A stretch of DNA of 64,000 nt from Carposina sasakii (lineage: Eukaryota > Arthropoda > Insecta > Lepidoptera > Carposinidae), in assembly GCA_014607495.2 (NCBI GenBank), contig CP053162.1, positions 3,728,469 to 3,792,468 of the forward strand. The letters run 5' to 3'. Made by a program: the position numbers and the translations under genes. The notes below the pieces were generated by a model. The model worked only from the letters and a program-made list of their open reading frames with translations. It did not search any database and was not told where the DNA came from. Of this stretch, positions 46,301-61,300 are shown piece after piece; the stretch's first letter is position 1, and every line of letters starts with the position of its first letter.

Positions 46301-49300
46301 CGGTGTCTTCGGTTGGACCCTGGGTTACGATGTACGCGTTTGGCTTTAATATACTCTGGGGACAAATGAAAAATATTAAGCTCAAGACTGATATTAGGTG
46401 TCAGCAGTTTTCTATCACCATTAAAATTGATAATAAATATATGAAACCCATGAGATGTTCTCTTTAGAACGCTTTGTCTTTACAATTCTATAATTTAAAT
46501 CAGGCTTACACATTTACAAGTTTTAGTTTTACAAGGTTCAGGTAGTACCTGTAGTATTCAGTAGATTATTTGTGGAATACCATAGTACCAAAGTTTCTCA
46601 GTGAGTAGCAAGATGTTATAAAAGGTCATGTAATTAAAACCGCATGATGAAAACAAAATAAAAACACACGAGCAATTTCTTAAATTCATTCTTCTTCATT
46701 TCCTGCGAGAAAAGTAAACAGCTCGGTAACGTTGCTCTGGGAAAATGTACAGCGGAGACAATCTGCGTTGTCTGTCTTATAATAATGCCAAGAAGCGACA
46801 CTTTATTTTGCTAAATTCTAGTATTTTCTTTATAGGATGAACACCAGTAATCAAGATTTAGGTACTTGAAATTGCCTGTATTATTGTGCATTTCTTCTAA
46901 ATTCAAGCACTATTGAAAAGGTTTTACTAGGATCTAAAATGATGCCCCATGTAAAGAAAACAGTTACATGACGTTGGTGACCAATATTAGTCAGCCAACC
47001 GAATATTGTTGGTATTTAAAAAATATATAAATTGTTGCAACGTGTGCCCGAACCTCGATATTTTGATAATTACACTTAACACAAAGGTTGCCTTATAAAG
47101 GCACTAAGCAAAGGAGCGGACGACACGGGTGGGGCGGGTTGATCAATTTGACCGCGAATGACAGCGCAAAAGGCATTCTATATGCAATCAACGCACATGG
47201 CAAACAAAAAGCTTAGTGCCCAATAGCATTCGTAATATTTGAATTCCATTCAGGTGTCCAGTTTGAAAGGGTTTGGATATAGGTAAGTTCCTTTGACAGC
47301 TATCATTTACCCGTACTTCGAACAATTCCTGGGCGGTCAAAAGAATGTAAAATATCTACTGAAAAGCGCACAAAAGCTCACTCCTACATAGGGGTCAGTA
47401 AAATTTAGTTAATCTCTAATAAAAGAAAATGAGGTCCAATGTACATTCTTGTTGATCGTTTTATGGAAGCTCTTGTGTAACACCTTTTCAAACTATTCTA
47501 TGAAGTTAGTGAATAAAAAGTAGATACTTTATTTATTTTAAGGGGCTTAGGATTTTTTATGGGAGAGATTTTACTGCAGTGGGGCTTGGTTGAGCAGCAT
47601 GAAATTACCCGGAATATCCGTTAAATATTATTTAGTTAAAATAAAGAAATAGTATGAAAAATAATGGTTAAAGATCTTAATCTATTACAGATACTTGTAA
47701 TGTCTTTTACATATTTTATGTGTACCTATTTAATGATCATTGAAAGGTATATTGTGAAAAGCAATATTCTACTTAAATCAATCTAATTTACGACAAGAAA
47801 ATGAAGTTCCAAAGGCGTGTTTTGAAGTCATGACTTTTTTATGTCTGTCACTTACGTTTTATTGTTACACATATACGTAAACAACTGCATATAAAATATA
47901 CAAGATACGATAACGGTCGCTTCGCAAATAAGACTCATAAACATGTTTTTCAATCCAACTTTTTTATTGCGGACAAATACTAGAACAGTCTCATCTAGTT
48001 TTTGTATCCATGATGTGCGGCGAGGAGAGCACGTAGGTACAGTAATCCTGCAAGGGTCGACTGTCGAAATTACGTACCGTAAAACAAAATGGCTTTTTCT
48101 GGGCCCTTCAAAATTTGTCGCGCTGGTAAATAAGATTTGGCTTTATAGATTGTACACAATTTCATTGATATAATCATTTTTATTTCGAAAGATTCAATTA
48201 TTTGGTACGGCGTATTTTTTGATGGTTTTGTTTATGGCTGCGCTGCTTTCGGAAGAAATTACGTTTTATGATATTGATCATAAAAAAATACAATTGGTTA
48301 ATTGGTTTTCGGATTAGCAGCTATGTATGTATTTATGGTTGCATGCTAGGTGCTTGGATCTGGCTTCTCGTTGCGACTGTAGTGTCTTCTTGTGTTCGTG
48401 ATCATGAGTCGGCAGATCCGAGGGTCAGCGGAGGGTATAGGGCCCGGTGGTGGGCGATCCCTCAATAGATATACGTTTTATGACTTTTAAGTTGTAATTT
48501 TTTTTTTGTTTTAGGCTCAGAGGTAGTGTTAGTAGGAGAAAAACAATCGTCTGGGAACATCACCGGCCACTTCTCATTTAATTGGCACATCTCTATTGAC
48601 GTGGGGAACGAACAGGCAACAGCTTATAAATTATTGATTAACCCTTAAGTTGACAGCGTCATTCACAGAGTACATTGATTTAGAAAAATTATAGTGACGT
48701 TAATATTGAATTTTTCTGATATTTTCAAATGCCAAATTATAGAAAACATAATCAATTCTATAATAAAAAATACTGGTGGTAAAATATTATAAAATTACTG
48801 TAAATGTCAAAATAATTTCGTAACTGTCAACTGTTCCTGCGCGTAAGGCAATTTTATTATTTTTTATTTTTATGATATTGAATATTTGTATGAGATCAAT
48901 GTTTGGTGTGTAAGGGAATATAGTAAATAAAATCATATGTTGATTATTTGGTGTCAAAATATCATTGTCATAAAATTATGGATTGATAACACTGTGTGTA
49001 CTCCACCAATGCCATTGCCAAGTTGGTAACAAAATAAAAAATGAATATTTTCATATATTTTTAGTATTGATCTGGTTGTTTTTATTTGTATATAGCATAT
49101 TTTATTATGTATGCCTGTAGTACTTGAAAGTGACAAGAACACATATGATTTTAGCTTTGATTTCCACAAAAAAATTAATGATATCTAAGAACAACAATAC
49201 CTTCTCCGAGACTAAAATAATGGATATTTTTTGAACTTTTTATTGTCAGACTTGTGAACTATATCAGGTATATAGTTGTCTAACATATTCCGGAAAATGC

Positions 49301-52300
49301 GGGAAAACCAGTATGTGCAGGTGGTGTAAAGATGGCAGAAGTAAAGGTCTAATGCGTCAAGTGCAATAATGCATATTTTCTTTATTTTGCGGAAAAGAAA
49401 AATGGCAATTGCTTGAGACAATTTCACACAACACAATATTTTATTTTACTACTATTAGTACTAGTTAATTAGGTCATTTACAACATTAAATATTTTTTAT
49501 ACTAAACTAGCTGACCCGGCAAACGTTCTTTTGCCATGTAAAAGGGGTTTATCCTAGAGGGGTGAAAATTTATGGTTGTATGTATTTTTGTATGCTGTAT
49601 CATAAAAAAATAAAAACAAAAAATTTTGTAAAAAAAAAAAATATTTAGGGGTGGACCACTCTTAACATTTAGGGGGATGAAAAATAGATGTTGTCCGATT
49701 CTCCACCCTATCCGATATGCATGCTAAGATTTACGAAAATCGGTCGAGCCGTTTCGGAGGAGTTTAACTTCTAACACCGTGACACGAGAATTTTATATAT
49801 TAGATGTTTTTCGTTGCATCCTTGGCAAGGTGATTCACGGAGTACATAAAAATGACAATGTTGTTCATTCAGTAACTGGCAGTGTACTTCCGGGAGTACA
49901 TTCATTTTTTCAAAATCTAAAGGACTTAGAATTTTTTTGCAATTATATTTGGTTTCTAGGATCATAATCCGCCAGGAATATAACATAAAATCATTAAATT
50001 TTACAAAAAAATACTTTGCCAATTTAAGGGTAAACCAGTTTTATTTAAAACAAGAGGTGTATCTAGTATATGTATATAGTAGGTGGGTACTATCGCAAAG
50101 TCAATCACGTAGGTATAATGTATATCGCGTATTGCTAAATTTCACTATTAAGTAACTCTTAAAGGTGGTTCTGGCGGAAGCATAGTATCACAAATAATTT
50201 AATTGCAGAGCTCATAGAGCACTGAATAGATTCAAACGACAACGAACCAAAATATACTTAAGTAGTTCCCAAAACGGGGTAACTAGAACCACGTTTAGCA
50301 AAATTTATAATTACAATGGCACGGAGGTCGTGGGTTCGATTCCCACTCGGGTGAAGAATTTTTTCCATTTCTTTATCAATAATTTTATAAAATTTATAAT
50401 AAGTTCATTGGCGATAATATTTCCATAATAAGTTGATATGTTCTTGATTGATTATTACAATGACGTGGCCACAAAATATCAACGCATCAGTCCTAAAACG
50501 CATATATTTAAAATACGCCCTGTGCCTAAGTACTAGATCATTGCAAAGAAGCTTTGCTAGTAAAACGGAAATAAACATCAACTCGTCGAGTCGTAAACTC
50601 GTAACCTGAGGTTGTTTTTAACGATGCTACACAAAAAGTTAACCTGTGTGCCGAATTTACATCGGTTGAATAAAATAATCTAGTAGCTACTCTAGAATGT
50701 ACTGGGAACACAGGAGAGATGTATCTATTAAATAAAATATAACAACTTATCCTGATTCGTCAATTCAAAACACTAGAAAGATACTATTTTGTAACAGCAC
50801 CAAAAGAGCGATACGTACGTATTTTTCTTTAGCTACATTAAAACGTTCCTAAGTTTATTAATTGCGAAGGGACTCGTATATCTATAACTGAGTATTACTA
50901 CGTAAGTATTAACCGGAAACTTACAATAATTTATTTCTAAGCGACTTACTTTAAATTCCCAAGTTCTTGTATTTTTAAACGCATTAAAGTGCTAGAGAAG
51001 TCAGCTAAAGTCTGGGTTCCTTAATGTTTCGTGGAACTAAGTAAATAATACTTTGACCTAGTTCAGTCTGGAAACTGTTACAGGAGAAAATTAGAAGAAA
51101 TAGCAGAGAGCAAGCTACAATTAGTTAACGTTACACCTCGTAACAAGCTGCTCCGTGAAGTACGAGTACATTTGTAAGAATAAAAATATCTATTGTGAAA
51201 CCAGACGCTAAGCTATTGTGTTTTATGAACAGAAAGATAAAAAGTTATATCAAATTATTTGTCAACATAATCTTCATGTACACAATATGAATATTTCGGC
51301 TTAGATAGAAAATACTTTCAAATATATAAGTATATATTTGATGTTTATTGATGACTAGTGGCCGCCCACGCCTTCGCCCGCGTGAGAGTGCATTACTCCT
51401 GTGCAAAGCTGGGGCAGGTCTCTAGTTATACATTATAAACCTTCCTAGTGAATCACTCTATCTATGAAAAAAAAACCGTATCAAAATCCGTTCCCTAGTT
51501 TGGAAGATCTAAGCATACATAGGGACAGACAGCAGAAAGCGACTTTGTTTTATAATATGTAATGATGATAGGATAATTGATTTAATATTTTATTAGGATG
51601 AAATCATACTTAGTTTGTTGGTTGACCGCACGCAGACAGACAATAAGAGTATAATTCCAATGAAGAGAGCATAGAGAGCTTTGGAAGACGGCGTGCCAAA
51701 AACTAAATTAGCCGTGCTGACGATTTTTGATAAGGGTAGGAACTTGCATTACAGAGCGACAGCGCGAGAGACAGAAAATGCACAGCCGAAACTACTGGGT
51801 TACCTATATAGTAATCTGAAATTTTATAGTATGGAGGAACAAATTTCTCGAGATTACCACAGGAAATTAGTATAAAGTTTACGCAGATAAATTATTGTAC
51901 GGCCGCTATCATAGTTCTCTATAAAATATGTACAATTTGTACTTACATCTATATAGGAAGCATTAATATAGTCGGAGTCGGGTTCCCGATCCACTGTGTC
52001 TAGCACCACTCTATTGTAGTCATCTGAAACAAAACACTTTATAATTAGTCCTTAGTACATGTAAAGCCGCGTGGTGCCGGCAGAGTAGAATTCGTACTAC
52101 CCCATGTCTGCCCGTGGGTATCGTATGAGGCGATTAAAGGTTTCCGGGAGGTGGGCAGCAGCGCCTCCCGTGTTGACAACATAGTCCAAAATACAAACTG
52201 CGGTCACCAACCGCCCGCCCAGCATGGTGACTATGGGCAAATACCCCCATGGCAGACAGAAAGGTTATATTTATCTCGTATAAGTGACAGCAGGCAATAA

Positions 52301-55300
52301 AGTTAGTAGTTGGTCTATAAATACAATAACCGATCGCATTGGAGGTCACTGGGGGAAGCCTGTGTTCTGCAGAAAACTGCTTATGACCTATGATATACAT
52401 AAATATATGGACACTTTTGTGTATAAATACTTACACGGTGTCACTTTCTGGTTCTGATTTTTGTGCAAGTTTGTTTTTTTCTGTGCGTGTCGACACGAAT
52501 GTCCGTCGACTTTGATGGCAGTCTGTAATTATAAAAAAAAAAACAATGGTTAGAAAAGGAATTTTCTTTGTAGACTACAGGGTTAAATAAATATATTAGA
52601 CAAAAAAGATGCGAGATAAACACTGTGGTAAAATTACAAAACTTATGGAACATACCTACTATAACTTTTTGGTGGTAACCTGTTTAGTAGCGCTGTTAAT
52701 TGAAATGCTTCTTATCATACATTTGTTATTACAACCGAGTTTTACTAGTATACGTCTCTATATGTAAAGCATAGTTACTTTACTAGTATACGTCTCTATA
52801 TGTGAAGCATAGTTACTTTACTAGTATACGTCTCTATATGTAAAGCATAGTTATTTTACTAGTATACGTCTCTATATGTAAAGCATAGTTACTTTACTAG
52901 TATACGTCTCTATATGTGAAGCATAGTTACTTTACTAGTATACGTCTCTATATGTAAAGCATAGTTACTTTACTAGTATACGTCTCTATATGTAAAGCAT
53001 AGTTACTTTACTAGTATACGTCTCTATATGTAAAGCATAGTTACTTTACATATATGTAGAGACGTATACTAGTAAAACTCGGTTGTAATAACAAATGTGT
53101 GATAAGAAACAGCGCTACTGAACAGGTTACCATCAAAAAGTAATAGTATCATCTACCCTATGTTAAATGTGGATCCTTCGTGGCCATGCCGCATTTTGAA
53201 AAGTCATGTGTATAATATGTGCCTTTAAACAATATAGGTATGTATGTAGTTACGTTACATAGACGCACAGTTAGCCATTGCAGTATTTTAGTGAACCTTT
53301 TAAAAGTTCGAACTTTTATTATAGCGACAAATGATATAGTGTAGTGTATAGCTGTACGTATTTATGGCATAAGTATACTAGAGATAAAAGTAGGTTACAC
53401 AGGGATGCGAGAAGTGTAAGTAGAGCCGTTATTCTAGCTTGTTTCCAAGAAAAGGGGATTTTATAAATAAATATGTGTGAGACACCGTTAAATTTACAAG
53501 GGTATTATATTAGCGTGAAATTATGATATACTGGGTTAAGCTTATTCAGACTAAGTTGTTATATTGTCCAATATAGTATTGAAATTAAGCCAAACTTAAA
53601 AACTTTTCACTCTTGACGATAAAAATAAAATCTAAATTTTACTTGGCTATCATCTCCTATTTAGTACAATATTTATACAGGGTGTAACAGAGAGGGTATA
53701 TTAAACAAAAGTACTATGAACATAACCCAACATAGAGAACTTATCCACAAAATGAACAATAAACATGCGATTTGGAGTCTCAAAATTTTATGGATGCCCA
53801 GGTTCTCTCTGTTGGGTTATTTTCATAGCATTTAATTTAACAATGACTACTTCCATGGCTTTTCGCGAAACATACCCTTTTTATTATACCACGTGTACTA
53901 CCTATATAAAAGCAAAAGCTTCATCTCAAAGTATACGAAAACTAGATCATCGAAAGTTTCTCAAGTGTCTAGCTTTTATGGACAAAGTGGGAAAACACAA
54001 GCTTATCATTTTACAGGTTACATCTGAAAGTTACGAGGACAACGATAAACATTATATCTGACATGAATCTGTCGTTTCTGCTACATCGTTTCATCAAATG
54101 GTGCTATTAACCATTGTAGAACTTCGTAACTATTACTCGTAGTTTATTTAATATGTATGAAGTTTTGAAACGATCCCTGTGCTTCCAAAATTAGTTTTAT
54201 TAGAGAATAGTTATAAAGTTTCAGTATTATTAGTTGTAGATAACCAAAACGCTAAAACAGCTAAAAACTCAATAGCGTTGTAATATCTACTAAATTATTA
54301 TTTCAGTATAAAATAAGTTAATTAACACCCTGCTGTTTAAAGCTTGTAATAAGGTGTTTGACTCTTGTTTATGAAGGTGTGGAAATAATTAATTCACTCT
54401 ACAATATGACGTACCTAGTCCTACTACACAATGTCCTTACGATAAAATCAAAGCACGGAAAACTGAGGTTTACATGATTTACTGGTACCTTTAACTCGGT
54501 ACTCGATGGTACCTTTAATTAGTACTTTACATACTGCTATTTTCTTATAAAATTAATTTATAGCTTAGATTAATGATAGGTCATAAATAATAGCTCCGTG
54601 AATGCGGCAATTTTATCATGATTGATGTCATGACTGACATGGCAATCATCAATGACAATTTGCAAGGATGCTATTATGCGTTTTTTTTATTTAGGAAAAC
54701 ATGGCGTGAAGGATTGTGTTGCCAACTGCTTAATTGTTACCCGAATGAAGGAAAACTAATGCAGAAAGCAACAAAAATTTTGCAATAAATTAAAATTGAT
54801 TACGATATTAAGAAAATTGGGTGGTGTGAAAGAAGACGTACTCGTAGTATTGTTGACAACTAGACTGTGGAGGTCCGAGCTCGTGTCTGACGTGTACGGC
54901 AGACTGTTTGTTGCTGAATCTATGATTGAGCCGAGTACTTTTACAGAGCGGAGCGAATCATTATTCTAAGATTTATAGTAAGAGTCGACTAAGGAGATCG
55001 GCAAGCTAGCAACTTGTCACTGATCGTAAAATTTACATCTGTCCTCGCTATCGCTAAACGTGGCTGTGGGGTCTCCTTTATGATCGTTCATTTCAGGCAA
55101 ATGTATATTCATTTATGTATGTAATTTACAAATAATCTCTATCTATCTATCTACACATATAATAAAATTGTAATAGATCGATGTTTGTGCACGTTTGTCT
55201 CAGAAACGGCTGGACCGATTTCGATGCAGTTTTCAGGAATATATTGTGAGAGGTCCCACTTAACATATAGGCTTTTTATCCCGGGAAAATATTTTTATCC

Positions 55301-58300
55301 CGGATATTTCGACATTTGGTTTTTTCTGCAGTACACGCGGACGGAGTCGCGGGCGTCCACTAGTTTGTAATATAAAGGGAAGTGCCTCGTTTTTAATGTA
55401 AAAATTTAATAAATTGAAAATTTCTATTGTCACATCTCAGCTAACTCGAGCGTGTTCTCGAAGCATGATGAAAGATGACATCAAAGCCTTTTTTCATATA
55501 TGTTAGGTACAAACGTAGGTAGGTAGATAGGTATGTGATTACATAATATAAAGCTTTTTCTTACCCCAATGCTCGACGTTTTTAACTTGGAATCTGATGT
55601 TATGTATTATAGGTACGATAGCTTTATAAAATGCTAAATAGGATGATCTCGTAAAGTCAATATGTTATTTTTGATGTGGTGACATATATCATCCGTTTAT
55701 GATATTTCTATGGCAGGATATTAATGAAATTGTATTAGGCGTTACAATTCGGAAGTTCACTATGGGTGCGCCCACCACCTTTTGATTTTGATTTCGGAAA
55801 AGTGCAATGTATTGTCTTGTATGCTAGGTGCTCGGGTCTGGTTTCTCGTGGCGATTGTAGATAGTGGAAGTGCCTGTTGTCGCAGTTATGAGTTATTAGA
55901 TCCGAGGGTCAGTGGAGGGTGTAGGGCCCGGTGATGGGCGCACCCATAGTGAATGGTAGGATATAGCTTAATAGGGAATATGCGTCTGACACGAAAACAG
56001 ATTTTTTTATATCTTATTCGAAAGATATTACAAATACAAACCGAATAGCAAAATTAACATCAATCGGTTAGTAAATACCAAAGTTACAGGAGTTTAAAAG
56101 TTTAACGAAAAAAATTTACAACATAAAAGGAGTCAATGTCAATACATACAATTTTACCCATATTTTAATTATCTCATTGATTTAATAAATATATCTGCAC
56201 CTATTGATAAACAATTTATTGACAACAATACACAAAATATAAAATATTATGTTTATAAAATAAGATTGCATTTTTTCCCCATACAAATTTGAGACGGTTG
56301 TCTACTATGACGTCAAAGTCTTTGCCATTTTAGTATGGAGCAAACGGAGCGTTTCAACAACATTTTGCCGGCTCGTTTTTTGAATTTCTGTAAATCCAAA
56401 ACGGTTAAAGTTAGATATGCCATTCCAAGGGCAAACTTTATTAATTTTTTACGTAGAATATAAAAATGAAATTAAAAAATTCATGCATATACCCTATTGT
56501 TTAGATGTGCACCTTTTAGGACACCGTAGGTTTGAACCCAGTTACATGCCTGCATTAAGTACCACTGAATCTATTTATTGTGCAGATTTTAAAACCGAAT
56601 TTGACATTTACTGTGTTATTATAGAATAATTTTTACATTCACTATGGGTGTGCCCACCACCGGGCCCTACACCCTCCACTGACCCTCGGATCTGATAACT
56701 CATAATTGCGACAACAGGCACTTGCACTAACTACAATCGCCATGAGAAACCAGACCCGAGCACCTAGCATGCAAGACGATACATTGCACTATTCCGAAAT
56801 CAAAAACTAGATAAATAATCTACATATGTTTCGCCAACAACCGTGGTATCCTCAGGATTATAGAAATTAGTAAATTAGTAAACCACTAATTATTATGAAC
56901 CTCTAAAACCCAACACATTACTTACACATTTATATTATTTATTTATTATGAGTTATCAGATCCGAGGGTCAGTGGAGGGTGTAGGGCCCGGTGGTGGGCA
57001 CACCCATAGTGAATGTTTGAACTTCCGAATTGTAACGCCTAATACAATTCATTTATAATTTTTTTTACTTTATTTAAGCTAAACATTACGTAAGTTTTGT
57101 AATAACACGTTGGGTTTAGATCCAAGTATCGTTGACGTCAGGCAGGCACGCAAACAAATGCCTTAACCCCTAGTTATTTTATTATTTAGATAGAAACCTA
57201 ATTGCGCCGTCCTTGAAAATTTTTGTACTGACGTGATAGCTCGCGATGTTTTTGACATTATTTAAATTCCGGAGTGCCATACCTATCAACAATGGAAACA
57301 GGACTACAATGCCGTCTCAAGGGGCATATGTCATCACAAATGTTGCCTAGTGAGACATACAACGTGCATCGAGCGATTTCACCATTTTGCTATTGTATAT
57401 ACATATTGTGTAGGTAGGAGATCGAGCCATGTGGCGTACTCTGGGGGAGGCCTACGTCCAGCAGTGGACTGGAATAGGCTGACGACAGATAGATAGATAG
57501 GTAGCATGTGCATAAAAGGTATGCTCTAGCTAGTAGGTTGGTACTAGTTTAGAAACAAATAGGTTGGTACAGCATAACAAGATAGGTACACGGCTGTATT
57601 ACCAAGAATGCTACCCAGAAGCTAGAACTGCAGAATTGCAGAGGAAAGCCTACATCCACGTTTTACACAGCGGGGCAGATGTTTAACATCGGTGACAAGT
57701 TGCTAGCTTATCGCTTGAGAGAACCCCTAAATTCTTTAGTCAACTCTTACAATTTGCACGGAAGGAGACGCAGCTGATGTTTTAGTGAAGTCCCGCATCA
57801 GCACAGAAAACAGCTAAAAATGTATCATGATGCGATATATCACAGTTGTAATAGAAGTAGAATTCCCAGTTTTATCAGTTACCTACGTGCAATACAGACT
57901 TTATAACATTAGTAGGTGTATAGGTTTTTTTTTTAAATATCGGAGCATACTTTGACGGATTATTATTAGAGACCACATGAGTTTAATAGCAAAAGTTTGG
58001 TTTGTAATACAAATGGTACCCTCGTCGTCGCTTTTTGGGGTAGAATCATAACAATACATCACAAATAAAAATCTGATATATCAGTTAGCCGTCATAACTT
58101 TATTGGCGAGAGACCAGGGCGCCAGGAAAGCCGAAAAGTAATTATCTGGGTCAAACTGGTGAATGGGAAACTATATAAGAAAAAACCTCCCAAAAGAGTA
58201 GTACTACGTGCAAAATGAAGAGTTCCGTACTACTTCTTTGACGTAACCAACTTGTACGTATAAATATATTAATAAAATCTTATGAGTTTAAGATTGGGGA

Positions 58301-61300
58301 AGTACTATATCCAGCTTTCTATGGTTGAAGCAGTAATCTAAGTTGAGGACGAGACAAACCAAACATACACATGGCAAAACTAATAAGTATGTTTTATATA
58401 AGATTAATAACAAGCTGAGCTGAGAATTTAATAACTGTTGAGTAAGTTGCTCCGTGCAATCTCAAAGTAGATTCTCGTACCTACTGCACCATCATAGTAA
58501 ATCATAAGTGCACGCTTATCGCAGAAATGGCTGAACCGATTTCGATGCAGTTTTCATTAATATATTGTGACAGGTCCCACTTAACATATAGGCTACTTTT
58601 TATCCCGGGAAAATGTTTTTATCCCGCATAATTTCGACATTTTATTATTTCTGTAGTCCACGCGGACGGAGTCGCGGGCGTCCACTAGTACATAATATGA
58701 AAGTTATTCCTGTATAAAACTAGGTAAGACATAGTATTTCATACTTTGATTTAATTAATATTTATAATAAAAACGATTTTATCTTAGAATAATGATTCGC
58801 TCCGCTCAGAGCCAATCATTAATCTAAGGATATAGGTACGAGTTATGTTATCCTTGTTGCTAGAAATGTTACTTGTTACCCGGAAACAGCGAAATGTTGA
58901 CGTTATTCCCAATTATTTTGTGGCCAGATTATTAATAGTTTCTAAAGGATATATTCTTTGACCAAATCGGATAAATTCTGGAGAAAGGTAAGTAAGTGTT
59001 ATCCTAAATCGACGAGTATATATGAAGAATGTTATGAAAGTAAATGATACGAAAGAGTCTCAGGACGTAATAAATGAAAGTCCGTGATCTCAGCCAACCC
59101 TTCCGAGAACAGACATGATTATGGATGACAATGTATATATATAAAGTTTAGGTTAATATTGTGACGACCCCAAATGAATGGGAATAGGGCAAGAGGGCAA
59201 TCGTGCTATTGTTTACCAAAGCTAAATCAACCAAAACGATATGTTATGTACATTCCGTACCGCGCTAAATTTTGACAACGTTTAAAGCTAAAGTAAATCT
59301 TGAAATACTGTCAAGTAATCAGCCAAACCAAACCAAAGCTAGACCATAACCAAAAACGTTTTGTTGAAAGGTTAAAAACGTTATAACTTAACGCTATTGC
59401 CCTACAGGAAGAAAATGTATGTAACTATAAGTAAGCACAATTTTTGGGACAAACCATACCTGAAATTCAAGTTTGTAGAGTACTGGAAACTTTCTCCGCT
59501 GGTCACAGAGTTTAGGGAAGTTCTTCAACGGCACAGCCTTGTCCGGGATCGTTTCCGATATTGAGCCGTTCTCGTCCGCTGTTGACATAAGTTACATGTT
59601 AAATGTGATGAATAGTATCTAAATAAAAGGAGCTTCTCGTTTTTAACGGGAAACTTTAACACGACGTTTGAAATGTTTTGAGAGGTGCCGACGAGAGCTC
59701 CCCTTATTACCTAATTAGCAAAAGCAAAGCGATAGCGAAAATTGTACAAAAATCGCTGATTGCTTGTCAAATTCGTATTACGTAAAATTGATTTCAAAGG
59801 ATCTTTGATATTTCAAGGCGCATATTGTACAATTTTCGCTATCGCTTTGCTTCGGCTTTGCTATTGCAAATTAGGTAATCAGGGGGCGGGTGTATCGTCC
59901 AATCTATCACTATTATTATCTAGACCAAGTTAATATTTTGTACCTGTTAATGGTTAAACCGTTAATTCCGCTATTCAGAAACTGTAGAGCATCTATATTA
60001 TTATAAGAGATTATTACAAATGAAAGAATTACCTAAATTAAAACATCAAATATAATTTAAGCATAACAGTATACATAGGTATATCTACTCGTAATGTTAC
60101 TAAAGTATGTATAATTTAGGTACTAATACTAAAAACTAATGTATTATCTATTAGTAGGTATCAACGCATTTCTTAAATGCTTCAAAATACCCATTCATTG
60201 TCGCAGAATAAACATAAGAATAATGCAACGTAAAGGTATAAAAACTAGCTATCGACCGCGAGTTTGTCCGCATAAACTTTAGAATACCCGTTTTATTCGT
60301 TCACGTAGGAATTTTAGGAAATACTCCAAGAAACACCAAGGAATACATATTTTAGAATATCAGCTCCTAGTTTTTCTTTTTGCATCCGTATTTACATGGA
60401 GCCGAACAAACATCTCGTGCATCTCAAATGTCTCCATGGAAACGTTTATCGAACATTGTCTCGGTAAAAGTTGATAAGCTAAAAGCCTTTCCTCGTCCGG
60501 AACTGCCACCATTTTGTGAAAACGACAGGAAATTACGTCACAATGTTGTTGTATCTCGAATCTTTAGGGCCTTGTGAAGTCCTTGTTTGTCGATAGTTAG
60601 GTACGATGCGAACTTTGGGATGTATGTGATTTCGTTTACTTTAAATATTGCTTGCAAAGGTTGGAGTTGTAAACAATAAAATAAATTGAATAATATTTCT
60701 AACTTGTTTGTTTAGTTGAAATAATGTTTTGTAAAATTATTACTATTGCTAGGTAACACAGGTTATGAATAAATGAATGAATCGTGAGTGGAAAGGTAAA
60801 AAAGCTAAAGCGCCAGTGTGTACCGTAGTTATATTTGTAGGTACCATTTAAGAAGAAAAAAGCTCCATTTCGAACATAGAACTATGGCAATATAGAAATA
60901 TGGTGATACTGCAAATATGATGATTATAATACTATATCTATTTATGTACAGCTATCAGTGCTGGATCTAGAGTTGTGGAGATCTCGAGGCATCAAAAGAA
61001 TTGAGCTCCTGGGCCCAAATGAAATAAAAAAATTAACTGACATGTATTAATAGTGGGCTCCTCTTTTGTGAACGCCCCGCCCCCGGTTGCCTTCCCCTAA
61101 ATCCGGCCCCGATAGCCATTGATGATCCAATTCGATCCATGGATGCAAGTTCGCGTAATCAAGCAGAACTGAATGCATAGCGAATATTGTTTTTACTTTA
61201 ATTCTACCCCGAAATCTGAGCCAAGGTTGTAGGCGTTTGTACAAATAGCTATAGGCAAAATTGCAGAACAATTATTAAAATCTGTATACTCGTAAGTTTT

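Larger units (their letters stand above)
46356..51946. other. Long RPTP intron
   Basis: This is a 5.6-kb intron. Apart from the repeats at 48338, 49507, 50305 and 51352, I see no extra exon. The 64-codon plus-strand frame at 51681-51875 ([17 protein letters not shown]) is not recognisable and lacks splice or homology support. Confidence 0.45.

Noticed and set aside
52741..53044. CRISPR-like array
   Set aside because: The 38-bp units are contiguous without spacers, and the setting is a eukaryotic intron with a foldback element.
56417..56629. 70-codon frame in the core of foldback element K
   Set aside because: It is AT-rich with no motif and no sign of transposase residues. Its length is within chance for the composition.
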